Source: Clostridiales bacterium
GTDB lineage: Bacteria; Bacillota; Clostridia; Oscillospirales; JAAYOS01
DNA length: 33,094 nucleotides
Reading direction: 5' to 3'
Assembly (NCBI GenBank): GCA_012520195.1
Contig: JAAYOS010000051.1
Span: forward strand, 1-33,094
This document shows, one piece after another, positions 8,680 to 17,214 of this stretch. The translations under genes and the position numbers were made by a program. The notes beneath the pieces were generated by a model. The model worked only from the letters and a program-made list of their open reading frames with translations. It did not search any database and was not told the DNA's origin. Every line of letters begins with the position of its first letter. The stretch's first letter is position 1.

Positions 8680-9217
8680 AGCACTGGCAAGAGGGGGGAA
8701 GAGGGTTCTGTTGATCGACTGTGATTTGAGAAAGCCTCAACTACATGAGAAATTTCGAATCGCAAAGAACTCTGTAACATCATTTTATGGATTTGAGACA
8801 AAGAGTGAGCGGAGAAAGTGCATAATTGAAGTATTTAGTGGACTTTATGTACTTCCGTTCATTAATGACATAGATAAGAACCACACTTTTTTCCAAACTA
8901 GCGGCTTTTCAAATGCTGTCCATGATTTTGAGAGTGAATATGACATCATAATCTTTGATTCAGCACCGGTCTATGACGTCACCGACTCCTTAAGTCTTGT
9001 CGGACTCTCTGATGCTGTGATCATGGTGATCAAACAGGACGAGGCCCTTATAAGCGAACATATAAAATCTACCGAAAAGCTCAGTGCGGTTGGCGGCAGA
9101 TTTCTAGGTTCAATATTTAATGATGTGAAGTATGTCATGCAGAAATCAAGATATATTGATAAGTATAGCTATCACCGGTTCACCAATAATGGAAAAACCG
9201 GGCAGCTGCCCGGTTAG
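8672..9217 (+). pseudogene. CpsD/Wze-type tyrosine kinase, 5' part lost
   Basis: Bacterial tyrosine kinases of this type, with a Wzz/CpsC partner, control chain length of exopolysaccharide. The frame contains NMGIALARGGKRVLLIDCDL (Walker A' region), YDIIIFDSAPVYDVTDSL (Walker B) and a tyrosine-rich tail (YIDKYSYHRF). The Walker A P-loop (expected GEGKST form) immediately upstream is absent: the sequence there belongs to the oppositely oriented LCP gene. ATG 8672 exists but has no ribosome binding site. Without the P-loop it cannot bind ATP normally, so I call a pseudogene. Its last codons (QLPG) run into the terminator of the convergent cysteine desulfurase operon, suggesting that the 3' end was also altered. 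Confidence 0.8.
9196..9215 (-). terminator. Terminator of the comM-desulfurase operon, overlapping the stop codon
   Basis: AACCGGGC-AGCT-GCCCGGTT is a perfect 20-base palindrome. On the minus strand it is followed by TTTTTCC, a proper U-tract, and it overlaps the TAA (9214-9216) of the cysteine desulfurase gene. It also overlaps the end of the CpsD fragment on the plus strand. Confidence 0.85.
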
Positions 9218-10317
9218 GATAAATCTTTAAGCGCTTCGACAAGAGCGTCTATATCGTCATCTGTGTTGTCTTTGGAAAAGCTTATACGGATAGAGGATTT
9301 TATTAGTCTTGGATTCACCCTCATCGCTTCTAGAACTGTACTGCTTTTGCCGCGATTGCATGCCGAACCTCCTGAGACAAAGATTCCCCTGCTTTCCAGC
9401 ATCCTGATAAGGACCTCGGTGGGGTACTTAGGTACAGCAATGTTTACGATAGCGCCTTCCGCTGCGATAACAGTAACGCCGGAGAGTTTTTCAATACCCT
9501 TAAGCAGGCTTTCACGCAAGTGAGAGACATGGTCTATGTTGCTCTTCAATGCTTGGTTTGCTTCGCGGACCGCCACGCCAAATCCTGCGATAGCCGGTAC
9601 TGCCTCGGTACCAGATCTGAGTCCCGATTCCTGTCCTCCGCCATGTGACATAGGCTTTAGCCTAATACCGTTTCGGACATAGAGAGCGCCAGCGCCCTTT
9701 GGACCATGGATCTTGTGTGAGCTCACGCTGAGCATGTCTACTCCGAGTGTCTGAACATCGAATTCATACTTCATGTAGGCCTGTACGGCATCGGTGTGAA
9801 AAATGATATCGGGGTGGATTGGTCTAACTAGCTTTACCACATCGGCAACAGGTTGAAGTGCTCCGGTCTCATTGTTGCATAGCATCATTGACACGAGTAT
9901 TGTATCCGGACGGATAGCTTCGACTATTCTTTCAGGATCGATTTTTCCGTTCTTTTCAGGTGCCACAAACGTTACATCAAATCCATTTTCGCCTAGATAC
10001 TTGATAGTGTTTGCAACAGAAGGGTGCTCAATGGCGGTGGAAAGAATGTGCCTGCCCTGTCTTTGCATAAGGTTAGCTGTCTGCAGAATTGCAATATTAT
10101 TTGATTCAGTACCCCCGGAAGTAAATAGGATTTCATTGGGCTTGCAGTTGAGGGAGGCTGCGAGCTCTTTTCGTGCATCCTCTACGATGTTCTCGGCCTC
10201 AATACCCATTGAATGAACAGAGGAGGGGTTTCCGAATCTTATAGTCATCGCGTCCATTACTGCTTCTGCAGCGCCGGTAGATACTTTTGTTGTCGAAGCA
10301 TTGTCCAGGTAATGCAT
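9214..10317 (-). CDS. Cysteine desulfurase (NifS/IscS class)
   Basis: PLP enzyme that takes sulfur from cysteine as a persulfide for Fe-S clusters, thiolated tRNA or other uses. Visible are the N-terminus YLDNASTTKV, TSGGTESNN (PLP phosphate site), HTDAVQA (Asp and Gln to the PLP ring), SSHKIHGPKG with the Schiff-base Lys, SGLRSGTE, and the loop GSACNRGKSS with the catalytic Cys. Length is 367 residues, a little shorter than IscS. It is the last gene of a minus-strand operon after comM and an unknown membrane protein, without a neighbouring IscU-like scaffold gene. MnmA, a well-known sulfur acceptor, is encoded 9 kb away. AAGGAG lies 12 bases before the ATG, a rather long spacing. Confidence 0.92.
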   Translation of the reverse strand: MHYLDNASTTKVSTGAAEAVMDAMTIRFGNPSSVHSMGIEAENIVEDARKELAASLNCKPNEILFTSGGTESNNIAILQTANLMQRQGRHILSTAIEHPSVANTIKYLGENGFDVTFVAPEKNGKIDPERIVEAIRPDTILVSMMLCNNETGALQPVADVVKLVRPIHPDIIFHTDAVQAYMKYEFDVQTLGVDMLSVSSHKIHGPKGAGALYVRNGIRLKPMSHGGGQESGLRSGTEAVPAIAGFGVAVREANQALKSNIDHVSHLRESLLKGIEKLSGVTVIAAEGAIVNIAVPKYPTEVLIRMLESRGIFVSGGSACNRGKSSTVLEAMRVNPRLIKSSIRISFSKDNTDDDIDALVEALKDLS

Positions 10318-10360
10318 GCTAAGCCATGGCTCCTTATATTAGTTTCAAAGACTCCTAGAC

Positions 10361-11251
10361 TCAGTGTCTAAGCATATGGTTCTTTCTAACTCTTGTGTTG
10401 TACAAGGTCTCTTCGATTATATAGTGCGTTGTATAGACCTTCTTTTTCTCCTTATAGGTGGACTCATGCGTTATCTCTTCATCGATTTCGGCGCACACTT
10501 TGTCTATGTCACCGAACTTGGCTATCCTAATATAGTTGGGGTGGATATTGGGCTTAAACAAACAGAGGATACTATAGATAAGAAAAGTAGGGAAGAGTAT
10601 CGAGAAAAAGATGACCAGCCCAAAGTCAACAAACTCATCCTCAACTGTAAGGCCTCTGAGGTCGACGATATATGAAGGGATGTTGGCTCCCGCGTTCTCA
10701 GTCATGCCTAGGTCATGGCCGACGAATAGGGGAAGCTCAGAGAAAACAGCACCCTTTATTGTATCTCCAGGAATTATACTATAGTCTGCAGGGAGCAGGG
10801 CAACATACTTGACTCCTTCTATAGATATAAAACCGACCTTAAATTCCGTATTTGGAGGGTAGGAGTGTGTTTGAGGATTGGCGTAGAGTATTTCCAGGGT
10901 CTTACTTTCAGTGACGCCATAGCCAAAACCCGCATCCTCAAAGCTCTCAGCAGTAAACTGAAAACGATAGCTTGCTCCGTCAACAAAGAGTTCGTTGATA
11001 CGAAGAAAAGGCGGCATAACTACCATAAGGTCTCGAGTATTGAATGCTTCCGATTCTGGCTCTATAGTGAGTACTCTCGAATTAGATCTAAGATTGGCAG
11101 CATCCAGCTCATGGCCTGCTGAGTGGGCGTTAAGGAGATAGATATAGGAGTCCGAGACGTATAGAATACAGAGTATAAAAAGCACAATAGCCCAAACGAG
11201 CATTGCAATAGTATTCTTCCGCGTTTTATTATAGATATATCCTCTGGTCAA
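10361..11251 (-). CDS. Two-helix membrane protein of unknown function
   Basis: I do not recognise a named function; it may belong to a DUF6709-like group, but I cannot confirm that. The 296-residue protein has one hydrophobic helix near the N-terminus (about residues 13-35, IAMLVWAIVLFILCILYV), an extracytoplasmic-looking segment of about 170 residues without cysteine, a second strong helix (about 212-236, GLVIFFSILFPTFLIYSILC) and a charged C-terminal tail rich in Lys/Glu. Its start overlaps the end of comM by four bases, and the cysteine desulfurase starts 43 bases after it, so the three genes form one transcription unit. Partners are not evident from sequence. Confidence 0.75.
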   Translation of the reverse strand: MTRGYIYNKTRKNTIAMLVWAIVLFILCILYVSDSYIYLLNAHSAGHELDAANLRSNSRVLTIEPESEAFNTRDLMVVMPPFLRINELFVDGASYRFQFTAESFEDAGFGYGVTESKTLEILYANPQTHSYPPNTEFKVGFISIEGVKYVALLPADYSIIPGDTIKGAVFSELPLFVGHDLGMTENAGANIPSYIVDLRGLTVEDEFVDFGLVIFFSILFPTFLIYSILCLFKPNIHPNYIRIAKFGDIDKVCAEIDEEITHESTYKEKKKVYTTHYIIEETLYNTRVRKNHMLRH

Positions 11252-12765
11252 AGTGAATTACCTCCTGCAGTACGGTATTGAAGCGCTTCTGCGATGTGGT
11301 ACGGTTTGATATGGGGGGACTTTTCAATATCTGAAATCGTACGGGCAAGTTTTAGCACCCTGTCATACGATCGGGCGGTAAGGCCCAATTTGTCGAATGC
11401 GGACTTAAGGAGAGCTATACCTGAGGAGTCCGGTTTACAGAATCTCTCAATGAGATTCGAAGGGAGATGCGCGTTTGATTCGATGCCGAACTCACTGTAT
11501 CGCTCCTTGGCGAGAGAGCGCGCTTCTGTTACGCGTTTTCGAATTGAGGCGGACCCTTCGCCGGAAGGTTTGCCGGACAGTTCATCAAAATCTAGCGGGG
11601 GGACGTAAACCGTCATATCGATTCGGTCCAGGAGTGGGCCTGATACTTTACCCAAATAGGATTTAATTTGCGACTCTGAACAGACGCAGGGGTGAGTCGG
11701 ATGACTATTCCAGCCGCATTTGCATGGATTCATGGCACAGATAAGTATAAATTTGCAGGGATATCGAACTGTGCCTGAAACACGGGATATAACTATTGAA
11801 CCATCCTCAAGTGGCTGTCTCAGAGTTTCAAGTGAGCGGCGCTCAAACTCTGGAAGCTCATCCAGAAACAGTACTCCGTTGTGGGCTAAAGATATTTCGC
11901 CGGGTTTTGGAACATTACCGCCGCCTGATAAGCCGGCAACTGAAATTGAGTGATGTGGCGACCTGAAGGGGGGATAGGTCAAAAGAGGTCTATCCCTAGT
12001 TACTAGTCCTGCCACTGAGTGAATTGCAGTAGATTCTATTGCTTGTCTATCAGTTAGGGGAGGGAGTATAGAGGGGATCCTTTTAGCGAGCATACTCTTT
12101 CCAGAGCCCGGTGGTCCGACAAGAAGAACATTATGACAACCGGCTGCTGCAATTTCCAATGCGCGCTTTACGCTGTCCTGTCCCTTTACATCCGAAAAAT
12201 CGGGAAGAACGCTGCTCTCACCATTTACAACAGGGTTTTTTACCGGGTCAAGCAAAACCCTGCCGTTGAGGTGGCGGACAATCTCGCCTCCATTTCGCGG
12301 GGCGTAAATTGTAATACCGTCAACAAGCGCCGCCTCCGATGCGTTGTCACTCGGAACGTAGAGCTCCTCTATTCCAGCATCGCGGGCAGCGAGAACCATA
12401 GGAAGTACTCCATTGACCGGCCGCAGCTCACCGTTAAGCGAAAGCTCACCGATGAATGCAGAGTTTTTCTGAGGCATTATGATTTGGCCCGAAGCGGTGA
12501 GCAGTCCAAGCAGGATGGGGAGGTCATAGACAGACCCCTCCTTTCTGGTGTCAGCTGGCGCAAGATTTACTGTGATTCTACCTTTTGGAAAGTTAAATCC
12601 GCTATTTCGAAGAGCTGCCCGCACTCTCTCCCGGGATTCACGAACTGTAGTGTTCGGAAGCCCGACAATATCGAAGGAAGGCAGCCCCTGAGACAGAAAA
12701 CACTCAACCGTCACCATATATCCGCTAATTCCGAAGATGCCTGTAGAATTGATGTTGCTCACCAT
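11248..12765 (-). CDS. comM: YifB/ComM-family Mg-chelatase-like AAA+ ATPase
   Basis: In Gram-negatives ComM is a helicase that promotes branch migration of incoming DNA during natural transformation; the role in Bacillota is less clear. The N-terminal Lon-protease-like domain (IVGLPNTTVRESRERVRAA, RITVNLAPADTRKEG) is followed by an AAA+ module with Walker A GPPGSGKSMLAKRIPSILPP, Walker B GVLFLDELPEF, a CKCG...CVC zinc-ribbon-like insert and LDRIDMTV, and then a C-terminal Mg_chelatase_C helical part (LTARSYDRVLKLARTI). The frame continues 23 codons upstream, but AAGAGGTG (12772-12779) followed by ATG at 12765 gives the usual family N-terminus MVSNINSTGIFG (505 residues). Confidence 0.92.
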   Translation of the reverse strand: MVSNINSTGIFGISGYMVTVECFLSQGLPSFDIVGLPNTTVRESRERVRAALRNSGFNFPKGRITVNLAPADTRKEGSVYDLPILLGLLTASGQIIMPQKNSAFIGELSLNGELRPVNGVLPMVLAARDAGIEELYVPSDNASEAALVDGITIYAPRNGGEIVRHLNGRVLLDPVKNPVVNGESSVLPDFSDVKGQDSVKRALEIAAAGCHNVLLVGPPGSGKSMLAKRIPSILPPLTDRQAIESTAIHSVAGLVTRDRPLLTYPPFRSPHHSISVAGLSGGGNVPKPGEISLAHNGVLFLDELPEFERRSLETLRQPLEDGSIVISRVSGTVRYPCKFILICAMNPCKCGWNSHPTHPCVCSESQIKSYLGKVSGPLLDRIDMTVYVPPLDFDELSGKPSGEGSASIRKRVTEARSLAKERYSEFGIESNAHLPSNLIERFCKPDSSGIALLKSAFDKLGLTARSYDRVLKLARTISDIEKSPHIKPYHIAEALQYRTAGGNSL

Positions 12766-12824
12766 AATGCTCACCTCTTGGTAGTGGACAGAATAATGGA
12801 ATCTTATGCCAATGATACAACCAT

Positions 12825-12853
12825 ATTCTACCACTATTAAAGAGGCGCGTCAA
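12825..12853 (-). promoter_or_regulatory. Promoter of the comM operon
   Basis: Minus-strand TTGACG (12848-12853) and TAGAAT (12825-12830) are 17 bases apart, each one mismatch from consensus, placed about 60 bases before the comM start codon. Confidence 0.65.
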
Positions 12854-13011
12854 CAGATTGCATTGTGGTGAACATACAATAGGCCAGGTAAACAAAACTT
12901 GGCAAGCACTTAATTGAGCGTATATATTTACTGATATTATACTAACATAGGCATCCAGGTGCGTCAATAACCGTGAAAGCTTTCAAACAGTTCATTTTTC
13001 GACCATGAGTG

Positions 13012-13040
13012 TTTACAGTTTAGTATTTTCATGGTAAAAT
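13012..13040 (+). promoter_or_regulatory. Promoter of the PFOR gene
   Basis: TTTACA (13012-13017), 17 bases, TAAAAT (13035-13040), with TG one base upstream of the -10 (extended -10). It predicts a 5' leader of about 107 bases before the PFOR start. The rest of 12854-13011 shows only AT-rich sequence without a gene. Confidence 0.7.
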
Positions 13041-13094
13041 GCTATGTGGACAATATCGTTTGTCAGACAATTAACATAGAGGCAGACCGATGTT

Positions 13095-13125
13095 CAAACC
13101 TACCTATTATTGTAACGGAGGTTTG
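13095..13125 (+). promoter_or_regulatory. Hairpin in the PFOR leader
   Basis: CAAACCT (13095-13101) and AGGTTTG (13119-13125) form a seven-pair stem around a 17-base loop, ending 12 bases before the AAGGAGG of the PFOR gene (13138-13144). It could modulate mRNA stability or translation; no known riboswitch motif is recognised. Confidence 0.35.
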
Positions 13126-13154
13126 CCATCAATCACTAAGGAGGAAGTACATAC

Positions 13155-16100
13155 ATGGCTCGTAAAAAGAAGACCATGGACGGCAACACAGCCGCAACGC
13201 ATGTATCCTATGCATTTACCGATGTTGCGAGTATTTACCCGATTACGCCCTCGTCGGTAATGGCTGAGCTTGCCGACAGTTGGTCAGCTAACAACATGAA
13301 GAACATCTTCGGTCAGAACGTCAAGGTTCAGGAGATGCAATCTGAGGCAGGAGCTGCTGGCGCCGTTCACGGCTCTCTGGCAGCAGGAGCCCTCACCACA
13401 ACATTTACCGCTTCCCAGGGACTGCTTCTAATGATTCCCAACATGTACAAAATCGCAGGCGAGCTCCTTCCGGGCGTTATCCACTGTTCAGCACGTACGG
13501 TAGCATCGCATGCGCTCAGCATATTCGGAGATCACTCTGATGTAATGGCATGCAGAGCCACTGGATTTGCTATGTTGGCCTCAACAAACCCTCAAGAGGT
13601 AATGGATCTTGGTGCTGTTGCTCATCTGGCAGCGATTAAGGGAAGGGTACCTTTCCTCCATTTCTTTGATGGATTCAGGACCTCACACGAGCAGCAGAAG
13701 ATCGAAGTGTGGGACTACGATACACTGGCTAAAATGGTAGACATGGACGCAGTTGACCGTTTCCGTAAGCATGCCCTAAGCCCTGACAGACCTGTCCTTC
13801 GCGGTTCTGCTCAAAATGGTGATATCTTCTTCCAGGCACGTGAAGCAAGTAACTCATATTACGATGCTCTCCCCGCAGTTGTCGAAGAATATATGGATAT
13901 GGTCAATGCCGAGATCGGCACAGATTACAAGCTGTTCAACTACTACGGCTCGCCCGACGCAGAGCATGTAATCGTAGCTATGGGTTCAGTCTGTGACACC
14001 ATTGAAGAGACAATCGACTATCTGATCGCTAACGGTGAGAAAGTTGGACTAATAAAAGTCCGTCTGTACCGTCCGTTTGTAACAGAGAGATTTATCGAAG
14101 CAATTCCCAAGACTGCAAAGTCAATTTCTGTTCTTGACCGGACAAAAGAACCCGGCTCACAGGGAGAGCCCCTCTATCTCGATGTTATTACTGCTCTCAG
14201 CAATAGCGGTCTGGACAATATCAAAGTATACGGCGGACGCTACGGCCTGAGCTCAAAGGACACCCCACCCTCAAACATTATCGCAGTATATAAAAATATG
14301 CAGTCCGATAACCCGAAGAGGATGTTCACAGTCGGTATCGAGGACGATGTAACAAACCTGTCACTCCCAATTTTAGAGAATCCAAACACAACTCCCGAGG
14401 GCATTGTTTCATGCAAGTTCTGGGGGCTTGGCTCGGATGGAACTGTCGGAGCAAACAAAAACTCCGTCAAGATTATCGGTGACCACACCGACATGAACGT
14501 ACAGGCATACTTCTTCTACGATTCAAAGAAATCCGGCGGAATAACGATTTCGCACCTCCGTTTCGGAGACAAGCCGATAAAATCAACATACTATATCTCA
14601 CGGGCCGACTTTGTTGCATGCCATAACCCCTCTTACATAGGTAAGTACAAGATGGTACAGGATGTAAAGCCCGGGGGTACATTCCTCGTTAACTGCCCTT
14701 GGACACAGGAGAACATCTCCGATTACCTGCCCGCAGAGGACAAGCGCTATATTGCTGAAAACAACATTAAGCTATACGTTGTAGATGGCGTAAATATTGC
14801 AAAAGAGATCGGACTTGGCGGCCGTATCAATATGATCCTAATGTCGGGGTTCTTTAAGCTGTCTAATATCCTTCCAATTGATGAAGCGGTTGAATATATG
14901 CGCAAAGCAGTTGTTGATTCCTACGGAAGACGCGGCGAGGCCGTTGTAAACATGAACTATAAGGCGATCGAAGCCGGCGTATCTAGCCTCATCGAGATCG
15001 AAGTACCTGAAGACTGGAAGAATGCAACGGACGACAAGAAGCCTGCACAGCTCACCGGAGACCGCGAGGAGCTCCTCGAGTTTGTCGAAAAGATCATGAT
15101 TCCTGTAAACAACCAGCAGGGCGACAGTCTGCCGGTCTCTGCGTTTGTAGATTCAGCGGACGGCACATTCCCCCAGGGCTCATCAGCCTATGAGAAGCGC
15201 GGTATCGCTGTCGATGTACCAAAGTGGCTTCCTGACAACTGCATTCAGTGCTCGCAGTGCTCACTCGTCTGCCCACACGGCGTAATCAGAGTCTTTGTTT
15301 CCAACGAGGAAGAGGTTAATAACGCACCTGAAGGCTATAAGTCTAAGAAGATGGTCGGTAAAGATCTCGGTCACCTGCAGTACTCGATTATTCCATCGGT
15401 GCTTGACTGCACAGGTTGCGGCGTATGCGCAAATGTATGCCCTGCCAAGAACAAAGCACTGGTTATGACTCCCCTTGATGAGGAGCGTTCGAATCAGAAA
15501 CACTTTGACTATGCATTCAAGGAGCTCTCTGATAAGCCAGAAGTAAGGGCTGCATTCCCGACAACCACACTTAAGGGCACGCAGTTCAAGCAGCCACTGC
15601 TTGAGTTCTCAGGTGCATGTGCTGGCTGTGGTGAGACACCATATGCTAAGCTGATCACACAGCTATTCGGAGACAGAATGATCATTGCAAACGCCACAGG
15701 ATGTACTTCCATTTGGGGCGGATCAGCACCTGCAACTCCGTATACCGTTAACCGTGAAGGCAAAGGTCCCGCATGGGCAAACTCCCTCTTTGAGGACAAC
15801 GCAGAGTTCGGATTCGGAATGCTGCTTGCAACCGAAGCACGTCGTGAAGCACTAGTTGCAAAGGTTCAAAAACTTATTGAAATTCCATACTGCGATGAGC
15901 GTATCATAGAGACAGGTAAGGCCTGGCTTGAGACCATGAATGACGGTGATGCCTCCAAACAGTCAGCAAAAGACTTTGTTGAAGCACTAAACCTTCAGAA
16001 GGACGACTGTGGCTGTGAAGCATGTGCACTGGCTAGAGAGGTGCTCAATGAGTCTGATATGCTAGTCAAGAAGTCCATATGGGTATTCGGCGGTGACGGT

Positions 16101-16724
16101 TGGGCATACGATATCGGCTTTGGCGGATTAGACCATGTAATCGCCTCGGGTGAAGATATCAACATCTTTGTCTTCGATACCGAAGTTTACTCAAACACCG
16201 GTGGTCAGGCATCCAAGGCCTCCCAGATCGGACAGGTTGCACAGTTTGCCGCAGCAGGTAAAGCACAGGCGAAGAAGAGCCTCAGTGAAATTGCAATGTC
16301 GTACGGCAACGTCTATGTCGCACAGGTTGCTATGGGTGCTAACATGAACCAAGTCATTAAGGCACTTAATGAGGCCGAGAGCTATCCGGGTCCATCACTG
16401 GTTATCGGATATTCACCCTGCATAAACCACGGAATTAGGGGTGGAATGACCAACTCCATGGCCCAGTCAAAAGCAGCCGTAGAGGCAGGTTACTGGCACC
16501 TGTTCCGCTATGACCCACGCCTCAAGGCTGAAGGCAAGAGCGCTTTCATGCTTGACAGCAAGGCTCCCACAAGCTCTTACAAAGACTTCCTAGCAGCTGA
16601 GGTCCGCTACTCAAGTCTCATGCGTTCCTTCCCAGATCGTGCTGAGGAGCTGCAGGAGAAGGCAGAGCAGCATGCCAAGGAGCGCTATGAAAAACTTGTG
16701 CGCCTACAGGAACTGTACAAATAG
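13155..16724 (+). CDS. nifJ: Pyruvate:ferredoxin (flavodoxin) oxidoreductase
   Basis: Oxidises pyruvate to acetyl-CoA and CO2 with electrons passed to ferredoxin or flavodoxin, the central step of anaerobic pyruvate metabolism. This is the single-chain form (1189 residues, near the usual 1170-1200). Order of parts: the pyruvate/pyrimidine-binding domain (YPITPSSVMAELAD near residue 25), the CoA/middle domain, two 4Fe-4S motifs CIQCSQCSLVCP (about 696) and CTGCGVCANVCP (about 751), CAGCGE (about 821) for the proximal cluster, and the TPP domain with GDGWAYDIGFGG (about 979) and TEVYSNTGGQ. Later cysteines (CGCEAC) are also present. AAGGAGG is followed by ATG 13155. It is monocistronic with its own promoter and a terminator region downstream; codon use suggests high expression. 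Confidence 0.97.
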   Translation: MARKKKTMDGNTAATHVSYAFTDVASIYPITPSSVMAELADSWSANNMKNIFGQNVKVQEMQSEAGAAGAVHGSLAAGALTTTFTASQGLLLMIPNMYKIAGELLPGVIHCSARTVASHALSIFGDHSDVMACRATGFAMLASTNPQEVMDLGAVAHLAAIKGRVPFLHFFDGFRTSHEQQKIEVWDYDTLAKMVDMDAVDRFRKHALSPDRPVLRGSAQNGDIFFQAREASNSYYDALPAVVEEYMDMVNAEIGTDYKLFNYYGSPDAEHVIVAMGSVCDTIEETIDYLIANGEKVGLIKVRLYRPFVTERFIEAIPKTAKSISVLDRTKEPGSQGEPLYLDVITALSNSGLDNIKVYGGRYGLSSKDTPPSNIIAVYKNMQSDNPKRMFTVGIEDDVTNLSLPILENPNTTPEGIVSCKFWGLGSDGTVGANKNSVKIIGDHTDMNVQAYFFYDSKKSGGITISHLRFGDKPIKSTYYISRADFVACHNPSYIGKYKMVQDVKPGGTFLVNCPWTQENISDYLPAEDKRYIAENNIKLYVVDGVNIAKEIGLGGRINMILMSGFFKLSNILPIDEAVEYMRKAVVDSYGRRGEAVVNMNYKAIEAGVSSLIEIEVPEDWKNATDDKKPAQLTGDREELLEFVEKIMIPVNNQQGDSLPVSAFVDSADGTFPQGSSAYEKRGIAVDVPKWLPDNCIQCSQCSLVCPHGVIRVFVSNEEEVNNAPEGYKSKKMVGKDLGHLQYSIIPSVLDCTGCGVCANVCPAKNKALVMTPLDEERSNQKHFDYAFKELSDKPEVRAAFPTTTLKGTQFKQPLLEFSGACAGCGETPYAKLITQLFGDRMIIANATGCTSIWGGSAPATPYTVNREGKGPAWANSLFEDNAEFGFGMLLATEARREALVAKVQKLIEIPYCDERIIETGKAWLETMNDGDASKQSAKDFVEALNLQKDDCGCEACALAREVLNESDMLVKKSIWVFGGDGWAYDIGFGGLDHVIASGEDINIFVFDTEVYSNTGGQASKASQIGQVAQFAAAGKAQAKKSLSEIAMSYGNVYVAQVAMGANMNQVIKALNEAESYPGPSLVIGYSPCINHGIRGGMTNSMAQSKAAVEAGYWHLFRYDPRLKAEGKSAFMLDSKAPTSSYKDFLAAEVRYSSLMRSFPDRAEELQEKAEQHAKERYEKLVRLQELYK

Positions 16725-16835
16725 TTTTAGGGCTAATATTTAAACCATTAGAATACTCTGTCAAAGCTTTATGAATGCTTATATTTTGTAAAGCGCGACA
16801 TGACCCTTAAAATTTAGCTGTGAGCTATCTTATAT

Positions 16836-16893
16836 GCTCCCTCTATAGGAGGCAGTGAAGTAAAACACTGTATCTTATGGAGGGAGCGTTTTT
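16836..16893 (+). terminator. Long two-part hairpin with T-run after PFOR
   Basis: GCTCCCTCTATA (16836-16847) pairs with TATGGAGGGAGC (16876-16887), 12 pairs with one G-U; inside it CAGTG/CACTG makes a second short stem. GTTTTT follows. It lies 110 bases after the PFOR stop. It fits an intrinsic terminator; an attenuator for the downstream gene is an alternative. Confidence 0.7.
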
Positions 16894-17214
16894 AATAGAA
16901 CCTGTTTATATTCATCAGCAACTACTCCTATTGGCCCTGTTAAGGCGGAGTCCATCTGGTTTTAGAGGGAGGTATGTATATATGAATATATCAATAACAT
17001 ATTATGAACAATCATTGTTATTAACAAAAACATTGCCTATAATTAGAAATAAATATGGCAATTTATTTCTTGGGAAGGCCTAAATCCCACTCTAGGATAT
17101 GCTGGTAACTGAAAATTCAAGATACTTCCCAAAGAACCGAGGAACTGTACGGCAAGGAGAGCATAAGTTTTGCCTATGGAACGCTGTAAACAAGAATAAT
17201 AAGGGGGCTAATTC
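16894..17214. other. Intergenic stretch with possible gene remnants
   Basis: No convincing gene. A 33-codon frame at 16982-17083 (MNISITYYEQSLLLTKTLPI...) has a good AGAGGGAGGT eight bases upstream, so a small protein is possible. A second short frame ends at about 17189 with ELYGKESISFAYGTL, which looks like the C-terminus of a lost protein. Together they suggest degraded coding sequence between PFOR and the beta-helix gene. I recognise neither. Confidence 0.3.

Noticed and set aside
12133-12840. A 235-codon frame antisense to comM
   Set aside because: It is a shadow of a well-supported AAA ATPase gene and has no family motif or ribosome binding site.
16836-16893. T-box or other riboswitch before the beta-helix gene
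   Set aside because: No TGGNACCGCG box or other known aptamer core is seen; it reads best as a PFOR terminator.
16877-17083. A 68-codon frame starting inside a terminator stem
   Set aside because: The ATG lies in the hairpin and the first part has no protein-like features; only the shorter 16982 start is conceivable.
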